From positions 1 to 8,884 of the forward strand of contig DKBE01000070.1 in the NCBI GenBank assembly GCA_002451085.1: a DNA stretch of 8,884 nucleotides. Reading direction: 5' to 3'. The notes beneath the pieces were generated by a model. That model had not been told where the DNA came from and did not search any database. It saw only the letters and a program-made list of their open reading frames with translations. Below, piece by piece: positions 1-4,951 of this stretch (the stretch's first letter is position 1; every line of letters begins with the position of its first letter). A program made the translations under genes and the position numbers. The stretch comes from Proteobacteria bacterium UBA6908. GTDB taxonomy: Bacteria > Pseudomonadota > Gammaproteobacteria > Acidiferrobacterales > UBA6901.

Positions 1-212
1 GACTGGATATCGGGAAAGCGTTTCAGGAAGCGTTCGTAGTAGGGAATGACCGTACTCACCTGGGTTTGCTGGAGCATGATCTCCGACACCCAGATGCGAT
101 ACGGATCGCGTGAGCGCTGCCACGGCAGGGAAGTGCGACCGTGGCGATCGAACCAGGCGAGCAGTCGGCGACGCAGGACGCGCGGGTCCGGCGGAATGGG
201 GTGCGTCGCCAT
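1..212 (-). CDS. mutY: MutY adenine DNA glycosylase, N-terminal part (gene continues past left edge)
   Basis: MutY removes adenine mispaired with 8-oxoguanine or guanine, starting base excision repair. Only the first 70 codons lie in the window. They contain the family's N-terminal landmarks: an LPWQ motif (residues 29-32), the [17 protein letters not shown] block (36-52) with the probable catalytic Glu at residue 44 (Glu37 in the E. coli enzyme), and VIPYYERF following it. The iron-sulphur cluster and the C-terminal 8-oxoG recognition domain fall outside the window. The ATG at 212 is chosen because it lies 4 nt after the AsmA stop codon and gives an N-terminus only a few residues longer than in E. 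coli. The A-rich end of the AsmA gene is the only ribosome-site candidate, so translational coupling to asmA is likely. Family assignment is firm; the gene's integrity cannot be judged. Confidence 0.95.
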   Translation of the reverse strand, partial: MATHPIPPDPRVLRRRLLAWFDRHGRTSLPWQRSRDPYRIWVSEIMLQQTQVSTVIPYYERFLKRFPDIQ

Positions 213-216
213 GCGA

Positions 217-1911
217 TTATTTTTTCTTTTTCGGTTTCAGCAGGCCTTCGAGGCCTTTCTCCAGCTGTTTGTCCACCTGTTTCTTCGCCTGGCACTCGAG
301 CAAGAGACCCATATCCGGTTCGTAACTCAGCTTGGCGAAGGAACCGGAGATCCGGAGCGGCAGGGTCTTGCACTTCTTGCCTTCCTCGCCGGTGTTGGCC
401 AGGAACAGCCGGTAATCCATTTTTTCATTCCCCAGGTCGGCCATGCCCTTGCCGGTGGCTGTGAAGTCGACGGCGCGCAGCACCAGATCATTGTTATTGG
501 CGACACCGTTTTTGACCTGGAAGGTTCCGGACATCTGGCCGAACACAGTGTGATCACCTGGCGACGGGACGAGCTGCGTGAGCTTGGTCAGGGTGTCGCC
601 CTTGCCGAAGACAGTCTTGAGCGCCTTGCCGAGATCCACGCCATCGATGCGCCCGTCCTTGATCGAAACGGCGGCGTTGCCGTTCAGACTGCGCTTGATG
701 GCATTGGCATCGAAACCCTGGGCGGTGAGAGCCAGCGAAACGTTGCCGGCACCGCTGTAGTGGTCGAACAGCTTCATGTCTTTGAGCAGCGGTCCGACCT
801 GCACGCCCTCAAGTTTTTCATCCAGTTTCAGCTGCAGGGTCTTGCCACGCGCGTCGACCACGGTCTGGCCGTGATAGTTGCCCTGGTAGAGCTTGGCGCT
901 GTTTGGGCCGAGCGTGATCAGGCCATTCTTGGCATTGACCAACACTTTGGCCTCGGTGGACTTCAGGCCCATGGCCGTGAGAGTCCCGACCTGAAATTTG
1001 CCATTGACGTTGAGGCTGCGCAGGGTCGACAGCGGAACTTCCACAGGCTGGTCGGCCGGCGCCGCTTTGGCCGGCGTCGCGGTCGATGAACCGGATGCGA
1101 GATATCGGTCGAGATCGATCTTGTCGAGCGCCAGATCAAAGCGCACCGCCGGGCTGGAGAAATCACGAATCTCGATGCTGCCCTGCAGGCGACTGTCGTC
1201 AACTTTCAGATCAACGTTGGCCAGCTTGAGCGCATTGGCCGAGGCCGTCAGCCGGCTGCGCAGGTCGGCCTTGATCGGCGCGGCCTTGTCGCGGGTCAGC
1301 TCAAACGCCAGGCTCAGATCCATGGGTTCGTTGGCGACAAACGTGCTGGTGGTGAGATTGAGATTCTTTACCGTCAGCGTGCTGCCGGCTTGCTGATCAC
1401 GCCACACCAGGTTGGCGCGCCGCACCTCAAGCCGTCCAATTGTCAGGCCCTCCACTGGCAGCTTAGTGGCTTCCTTCTTTTCCGGGGCGGCCGGTTTTTT
1501 GCCCTCGGCCGGCACCAGATCGTCCCAGTTGGTTTTCCCGGCCGTGTTTTTGGCGAGGTTAAGCTGCAAACCATTCAGGTAAACGCTGCTAACTTCAATT
1601 TTACCGCGCAGCAGCGGCATCACCGCCACGTGTACACCGGCCGCCTCGAGCCGCGCGAACGGATCCTTGCCAAAGCCGGGCGCATTGGCGAGCTCAATGC
1701 CGCCAGCCTCGATGCCGAGGCGCGGAAAAAACGACCAGCCGATTTTCTGTTCGATTTTGAAATCGCGTCCGGTTTTGTCCTTGACGAGCTTGATGATCTC
1801 GGGCTTGTACTGGTTGGGATCAAAGACCAGGGTGAGGACCACGGCCAGGATCACCAAGAGACCGGCAACTCCGCCGAGAACGATACCGACAATCTTCAGG
1901 GTTTTATTCAT
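217..1911 (-). CDS. asmA: AsmA family protein (envelope, inner-membrane anchored)
   Basis: This encodes a 564-residue AsmA-family protein. The family is linked to outer-membrane assembly and, in recent models of AsmA-like proteins, to bridge-like lipid transfer across the periplasm. The N-terminus has one hydrophobic segment (about residues 6-29) followed by the typical DPNQYKPEI start of the periplasmic domain and a [11 protein letters not shown] stretch. The rest is long beta-rich repeat-like sequence, with an Ala/Lys/Pro-rich linker near residues 136-150 and a C-terminal AsmA_C-like region. It ends in a lysine tail (KPKKKK). The ATG at 1911 has a clear AGGAG 5 nt upstream. A longer reading to 1962 would run into the tRNA and is rejected. 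It lies 23 nt downstream of tRNA-Gly and 4 nt upstream of mutY, so it probably shares a transcript with both. Length is close to E. coli AsmA (about 617 residues). The gene symbol is given at family level; orthology is not proven. Confidence 0.88.
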   Translation of the reverse strand: MNKTLKIVGIVLGGVAGLLVILAVVLTLVFDPNQYKPEIIKLVKDKTGRDFKIEQKIGWSFFPRLGIEAGGIELANAPGFGKDPFARLEAAGVHVAVMPLLRGKIEVSSVYLNGLQLNLAKNTAGKTNWDDLVPAEGKKPAAPEKKEATKLPVEGLTIGRLEVRRANLVWRDQQAGSTLTVKNLNLTTSTFVANEPMDLSLAFELTRDKAAPIKADLRSRLTASANALKLANVDLKVDDSRLQGSIEIRDFSSPAVRFDLALDKIDLDRYLASGSSTATPAKAAPADQPVEVPLSTLRSLNVNGKFQVGTLTAMGLKSTEAKVLVNAKNGLITLGPNSAKLYQGNYHGQTVVDARGKTLQLKLDEKLEGVQVGPLLKDMKLFDHYSGAGNVSLALTAQGFDANAIKRSLNGNAAVSIKDGRIDGVDLGKALKTVFGKGDTLTKLTQLVPSPGDHTVFGQMSGTFQVKNGVANNNDLVLRAVDFTATGKGMADLGNEKMDYRLFLANTGEEGKKCKTLPLRISGSFAKLSYEPDMGLLLECQAKKQVDKQLEKGLEGLLKPKKKK

Positions 1912-1916
1912 AGCGA

Positions 1917-1921
1917 CTCCT
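1917..1921 (-). promoter_or_regulatory. Ribosome binding site of the AsmA gene
   Basis: AGGAG on the minus strand, 5 nt before the ATG at 1911. It decides the start codon against the longer in-frame alternative, which would begin inside the tRNA. Confidence 0.8.
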
Positions 1922-1934
1922 GAAACGGACAAGA

Positions 1935-2008
1935 TGGAGCGGGTGATGGGAATCGAACCCACGTTAGCAGCTTGGGAAGCTGCAGTTCTACCATTGAACT
2001 ACACCCGC
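1935..2008 (-). tRNA. tRNA-Gly, anticodon CCC, with encoded CCA
   Basis: A 74-nt tRNA on the minus strand. The acceptor stem pairs GCGGGTG (2008-2002) with CACCCGC (1945-1939), followed by discriminator T and CCA at 1937-1935. The D arm has GTTC/GAAC. The anticodon stem is GCAGC/GCTGC around the loop TTCCCAA, so the anticodon is CCC (1976-1974). The T arm is GTGGG-TTCGATT-CCCAT with one G-U pair. The overall sequence closely resembles E. coli glyU tRNA-Gly(CCC). It reads GGG codons. It sits just upstream of the AsmA gene on the same strand. Confidence 0.97.
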
Positions 2009-2033
2009 ACGAGAAGGTGGCCGCCGCGGACGG

Positions 2034-2062
2034 CTGTTTTTTAAGGCCACGAACGCTAGAAT
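2034..2062 (+). promoter_or_regulatory. Candidate promoter for the thiS operon
   Basis: TAGAAT at 2057-2062 matches the sigma-70 -10 box at 5 of 6 positions. The corresponding -35 region (around 2034-2039, CTGTTT) is poor. A transcript would start near 2069 and have a leader of about 48 nt, too short for a TPP riboswitch. It overlaps the divergent tRNA promoter candidate. Confidence 0.35.
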
Positions 2063-2068
2063 GGTAAA
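2039..2068 (-). promoter_or_regulatory. Weak candidate promoter for tRNA-Gly (and the AsmA-mutY genes)
   Basis: On the minus strand TTTACC (2068-2063) and TTAAAA (2044-2039) are separated by 18 nt, followed by a GC-rich discriminator about 30 nt before the tRNA 5' end. The match to sigma-70 boxes is partial (4/6 and 3/6). A GC-rich discriminator is usual for stable-RNA promoters under stringent control. The -35 box lies inside the palindrome at 2060-2073. Confidence 0.3.
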
Positions 2069-2073
2069 CCATT
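2060..2073. promoter_or_regulatory. Palindrome in the divergent thiS / tRNA-Gly promoter region
   Basis: AATGGTAAACCATT is a perfect 6+2+6 inverted repeat (AATGGT / ACCATT). It overlaps the end of the plus-strand -10 box and covers the minus-strand -35 box candidate, so it is well placed as an operator for both directions. No known regulator site is recognised, and chance is possible. Confidence 0.35.
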
Positions 2074-2116
2074 TGTGCCGGCCCTGTGTAGCCGGACTCG
2101 GGAAGGGCTTTTCATC

Positions 2117-2317
2117 ATGCGCATTGTGGTCAACGGACAGGAAAAGACACTGACGGCGCCGGTCACGGTAGCCGCGCTGCTCGGCGAACTTGGCATGAGC
2201 GGAAAACGCGTCGCCGTCGAGGTCAACCGGGAAATCGTGCCGCGTAGTCGCCACGATGAGGTTCGACTTCAGGACAACGACCGCGTGGAAGTCGTTTTCG
2301 CGATCGGGGGCGGGTGA
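2117..2317 (+). CDS. thiS: ThiS sulphur-carrier protein for thiazole synthesis
   Basis: ThiS is a ubiquitin-like carrier whose C-terminus is adenylated by ThiF and converted to a thiocarboxylate, the sulphur donor used by ThiG. The 66-residue product has the usual size, opens with MRIVVNGQE, has the central [13 protein letters not shown] segment, and ends in VFAIGGG, with the required C-terminal Gly-Gly. The ATG at 2117 is chosen because an upstream in-frame GTG (2075) would add 14 residues absent from the family and lies at the predicted transcription start. GGAAGGG at 2101-2107 is a plausible ribosome site at slightly long spacing. It overlaps thiG by one base (TGATG), so the two are coupled. 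ThiF, ThiI, ThiH/ThiO and Dxs are not in this window. The assignment is firm. Confidence 0.96.
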   Translation: MRIVVNGQEKTLTAPVTVAALLGELGMSGKRVAVEVNREIVPRSRHDEVRLQDNDRVEVVFAIGGG

Positions 2318-3120
2318 TGAACGCACCGATGGCCGGGGACAATTCCGATAGCCTGTTGATCGCCGGCCGCGCCTACCGCTCGCGCCTGCTGGTGGGCACC
2401 GGTAAATACCGGGACCTGGACGAAACGCGGCGAGCCGTGGAAGCGAGCGGTGCGGAAATCATCACGGTCGCGATCCGGCGCACCAACATCGGCCAGAATC
2501 CGAACGAACCGAACCTGCTGTCCGTGCTGCCGCCATCCCAATACACCTACCTGCCGAACACCGCCGGCTGTTATTCGGCGGACGAGGCGGTGCGGACCTG
2601 TCGCCTGGCGCGCGAGCTGCTCGATGGCCATGACCTGGTCAAGCTCGAAGTGCTTGGTGATGAAAAAACGCTCTATCCGGATATCCCCCAAACCGTGATC
2701 GCCGCCGAAACGCTGATCAAGGACGGTTTCAAGGTCATGGTTTACACCAATGACGATCCGATCATGGCCAGGCGGTTTGCCGAAATGGGTTGTGTTGCGG
2801 TGATGCCGCTGGCGGCGCCGATCGGTTCGGGTCTGGGCATCCGCAATCCGTACAACATTCGTTTCATCGTCGAGGAAGCCAGGGTACCGATCATCGTCGA
2901 TGCCGGTGTCGGCACTGCCAGCGATGCCGCGATCGCCATGGAGCTCGGTTGCGACGGGGTGCTGATGAATACCGCCATCGCCCAGGCGCAGAATCCGGTG
3001 CTCATGGCGGCGGCCATGAAGAAAGCGGTCGAGGCGGGGCGCGAAGCGTTCCGCGCCGGCCGCATGCCGCGCAAGCAGTACGGCTCGCCCTCGTCGCCGC
3101 TGGGCGGGACGTTCTTCTAA
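2317..3120 (+). CDS. thiG: ThiG thiazole synthase
   Basis: ThiG condenses 1-deoxy-D-xylulose 5-phosphate, dehydroglycine and the ThiS thiocarboxylate into the thiazole phosphate of thiamin, in the cytosol, on a TIM-barrel scaffold. The product is 267 residues, slightly longer than E. coli ThiG because of an N-terminal extension of about ten residues. Visible landmarks are LLVGTGKY (25-31), TVAIRRTN (50-57), [10 protein letters not shown] (106-115) with the probable Schiff-base Lys109, [13 protein letters not shown] (163-175), [12 protein letters not shown] (194-205) and the C-terminal SSPLGGTFF. The ATG at 2317 shares its A with the thiS stop; an in-frame GTG at 2314 is also possible but would add only one residue. 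The GGGGGCGGG run inside thiS may act as its ribosome site. It is the second gene of the run leading to trmB. Confidence 0.97.
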   Translation: MNAPMAGDNSDSLLIAGRAYRSRLLVGTGKYRDLDETRRAVEASGAEIITVAIRRTNIGQNPNEPNLLSVLPPSQYTYLPNTAGCYSADEAVRTCRLARELLDGHDLVKLEVLGDEKTLYPDIPQTVIAAETLIKDGFKVMVYTNDDPIMARRFAEMGCVAVMPLAAPIGSGLGIRNPYNIRFIVEEARVPIIVDAGVGTASDAAIAMELGCDGVLMNTAIAQAQNPVLMAAAMKKAVEAGREAFRAGRMPRKQYGSPSSPLGGTFF

Positions 3121-3142
3121 TCAACGCGTTCCGTCCTGCACC

Positions 3143-4036
3143 GTGACCCGTCAGCGCCTGGCGTGGCTCTCAACCTTTCTGGCGGCGATCAGTCGCTTCC
3201 TGACCCAGACCCTGCCGGGTCGAATCCTCGTTTTCCTCAGCTTGCCGGCCGCCATTGTGGCGGTCGCGCTGTGGGAACCAGACCATAGTCCGCCGCTCTT
3301 TGATATGCAGATGCATTACAACGAAGAGGCCTGGGAAGGATTCTCGGCCAAGGGGATTCTAAAGTCCCTGCAACGCAAGAATGTCCGCTGGGTCGCGGTC
3401 TCGAGTACTCCCAATGAAGGTACCGCAAAACTGTACCGGCTCGACGGGGCGCGGGTCATCCCGTTTCTCGTGCCGTACCGGACCCGTGAGGATCGCGATC
3501 ACTGGGTGGAAAAACCCGAGACCATTGAATGGCTGCAGACCGAACTGGCCCTCGGGACGTATCGCGGTATCGGCGAGTTTCACCTGTACGACGGGCGTAT
3601 GGATACCCCGGTCGTACGTCGCCTGGTGGCGCTGGCCGTAGAACGCAACCTGGTGCTGAACGTACACGCTGAAGCCGACGTCATGGAGCGATTGCTGACG
3701 TTCGATCCGGGCATGCGGGTGATCTGGGCGCATGCCGGCTTGAAAACCAGCCTGCGGCGGGTCGGCGAGCTGCTCGAGCGTCATCCCCGTCTCCACGTCG
3801 AGCTATCGCATCGGGCCGACATTGCCCCGGATGGGCAACTGGCGGCGGAATGGCGCGATCTGTTTGAACGGTTTCCGGACCGTTTTATGGTGGGAAGCGG
3901 AACCTACAATAACGAGTTCTGGTATCGCTATGGTCATACCCTGGAGCTGAATCGCGAATGGTTGCGACAGCTGCCCCCGAAGCTCGCTGAGCGAATTGCC
4001 TTTCAGAACGCGTTGGATCTGCTGACCCACCCGTGA
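3143..4036 (+). CDS. Membrane-anchored amidohydrolase-like TIM-barrel protein
   Basis: This 297-residue product resembles amidohydrolase_2-type proteins that follow a short membrane anchor. Residues 28-44 form a hydrophobic segment, so the C-terminal domain probably faces the periplasm. Barrel landmarks follow: FDMQMHY (53-59), RGIGEFHLYDG (141-151), LNVHAEAD (172-179), IWAHAGL (194-200), LSHRADIAPDG (221-231) and FMVGSGTYNNEFW (248-260). The usual first motif is DxHxH; here it reads D54-x-Gln56-x-His58, and the late Asp expected near 253 is Gly, so metal binding and catalysis are doubtful. Glu145, His175 and His197 remain. The start is a GTG 22 nt after thiG without a clear ribosome site, so it is less certain than the family. 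It sits between thiG and trmB with small gaps and probably shares their transcript. Substrate and function are unknown. Confidence 0.8.
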   Translation: MTRQRLAWLSTFLAAISRFLTQTLPGRILVFLSLPAAIVAVALWEPDHSPPLFDMQMHYNEEAWEGFSAKGILKSLQRKNVRWVAVSSTPNEGTAKLYRLDGARVIPFLVPYRTREDRDHWVEKPETIEWLQTELALGTYRGIGEFHLYDGRMDTPVVRRLVALAVERNLVLNVHAEADVMERLLTFDPGMRVIWAHAGLKTSLRRVGELLERHPRLHVELSHRADIAPDGQLAAEWRDLFERFPDRFMVGSGTYNNEFWYRYGHTLELNREWLRQLPPKLAERIAFQNALDLLTHP

Positions 4037-4049
4037 ACAGCGCTTGCGC

Positions 4050-4742
4050 ATGACTCCAGAAGCCCCGCCGCGTCGCCCGGTGCGCAGCTTTGTCCGTCGC
4101 GAAGGCCGTTTTACGACTGCGCAACGGCGCGCCGTGGACAGCCTGCTTCCGAAATACGGGGTGCCCGAGGGCGATGAGCCGATCGATTTTACGGCGCTGT
4201 TCGGACGCGCCGCACCGGTCCATCTCGAAATTGGTTTCGGCAATGGCGAAGCGCTCGCCGCCATGGCCCGGCTGCATCCCGAGATCAATTTTCTGGGCAT
4301 TGAAGTGCATCGTCCCGGTGTCGGCGCGCTCCTGCAGCGCCTCGAGGCGGAAGCGCTTTCCAATGTGCGCGTGATCTCGGCGGATGCGGTCGACGTGTTG
4401 AGCCGGCGTATTCCAGATCAATCACTGAGCGCGCTGTATCTTTTCTTTCCGGATCCCTGGCCAAAACTGCGGCATCACAAGCGGCGACTCGTGCAGCCCG
4501 GACTTGTCAGCTTGGTGCGTCACAAGCTGCAGATCGGAGGATTGTGGCATCTGGCGACGGATTGGGAAGACTATGCCCGACACATGTTGGTTGTCCTGAC
4601 GGACGCCGAGGGCTTTGATAATGCTACCGGGCCGGGGCAGTTTGCCGCACGTCCCGAGTCCCGTCCGCTCACCCGTTTTGAGCGGCGCGGGCAGAAACTC
4701 GGACACGGTGTGTGGGATCTGGTGTTCCGGCGGGTTGGCTAG
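4050..4742 (+). CDS. trmB: TrmB, tRNA (guanine-N7-)-methyltransferase
   Basis: TrmB uses S-adenosylmethionine to make 7-methylguanosine at position 46 of the tRNA variable loop. The 230-residue product carries the family signature in order: RSFVRREGRFT near the N-terminus, the SAM-binding LEIGFGNGE loop, FLGIEVHRPGVG, the FPDPWPKLRHHKRRL block that binds tRNA and SAM, ATDWEDYA, and the C-terminal LTRFERRGQKLGHGVWDL. Size is close to the E. coli protein. The ATG at 4050 is chosen over a TTG at 4044. It begins 13 nt after the amidohydrolase stop and has only a weak ribosome site, so coupling to the upstream gene is likely. It is the last gene of the plus-strand run that starts with thiS; no convincing Rho-independent terminator follows it. 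Confidence 0.97.
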   Translation: MTPEAPPRRPVRSFVRREGRFTTAQRRAVDSLLPKYGVPEGDEPIDFTALFGRAAPVHLEIGFGNGEALAAMARLHPEINFLGIEVHRPGVGALLQRLEAEALSNVRVISADAVDVLSRRIPDQSLSALYLFFPDPWPKLRHHKRRLVQPGLVSLVRHKLQIGGLWHLATDWEDYARHMLVVLTDAEGFDNATGPGQFAARPESRPLTRFERRGQKLGHGVWDLVFRRVG

Positions 4743-4760
4743 ACGCCAGCCAAGAAAGGG

Positions 4761-4779
4761 TTGCGCAGGCGACGCGCAA
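4761..4779 (+). other. Small inverted repeat after trmB
   Basis: TTGCGC and GCGCAA flank a 7-nt loop, 18 nt after the trmB stop. There is no T-tract, so it is not a convincing intrinsic terminator. It might protect an mRNA end or be chance. Confidence 0.25.
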
Positions 4780-4830
4780 GGGCAGGCAGATCAATGCATT
4801 GCCGGTCCGGGCCGGTTATAAAACAATAAC

Positions 4831-4859
4831 TTGCTGTAATTAATAGAGAATTATTTGAT
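4831..4859 (+). promoter_or_regulatory. Candidate sigma-70 promoter for the GGDEF/EAL gene
   Basis: TTGCTG (4831-4836) and TTTGAT (4854-4859) are 17 nt apart inside an AT-rich island (about 4815-4860) that stands out from the GC-rich surroundings. The -35 match is 4/6, as is the -10 match. Transcription would start near 4866 and give a leader of about 86 nt. It suggests that the c-di-GMP gene is transcribed separately from trmB. Confidence 0.45.
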
Positions 4860-4918
4860 GCCGGAGCAAGGCGCGCTGGCACACCCCCTGCATATCCATA
4901 GCCCGTGCACACAGTGGA

Positions 4919-4940
4919 GGCGGACAGGGCTCTGTTCGCC
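4919..4940 (+). promoter_or_regulatory. Leader hairpin just upstream of the GGDEF/EAL start codon
   Basis: GGCGGACAG (4919-4927) pairs with CTGTTCGCC (4932-4940) around a GGCT loop, giving a 9-bp stem with one G-U pair. It ends 11 nt before the ATG at 4952. Its 5' arm contains part of a GGAGG (4916-4920), the best ribosome-binding-like sequence in the leader but about 31 nt from the start codon. Folding could bring the two closer or hide the site. Confidence 0.4.
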
Positions 4941-4951
4941 ATGCCAGGTTC

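Noticed and set aside
46..1089. Long open frame on the plus strand across the mutY start and AsmA gene
   Set aside because: It is antisense to two well-supported genes, shows no recognisable family, and has the composition expected of a GC-rich antisense frame.
1912..1962. Longer N-terminus for the AsmA protein
   Set aside because: The extension would translate part of the tRNA-Gly gene; the ATG at 1911 has a proper ribosome site and starts directly before the membrane segment.
1935..2008. tRNA-Gly as an integration site of a mobile element
   Set aside because: tRNA genes are common attachment sites, but there is no integrase, repeated tRNA 3' end or foreign-looking segment next to it here.
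2069..2116. TPP riboswitch before thiS
   Set aside because: The leader is about 48 nt and lacks the thi-box consensus; a TPP aptamer needs roughly twice that length.
4761..4779. Rho-independent terminator of trmB
   Set aside because: Short stem, 7-nt loop and no following T-run.
4739..4942. Minus-strand frame in the trmB-GGDEF gap
   Set aside because: It covers the promoter-like island, has no family resemblance and no convincing start signal.
4866..4951. Cyclic di-GMP riboswitch before the GGDEF/EAL gene
   Set aside because: The leader has one hairpin but none of the conserved GEMM core or tetraloop-receptor elements I would expect.
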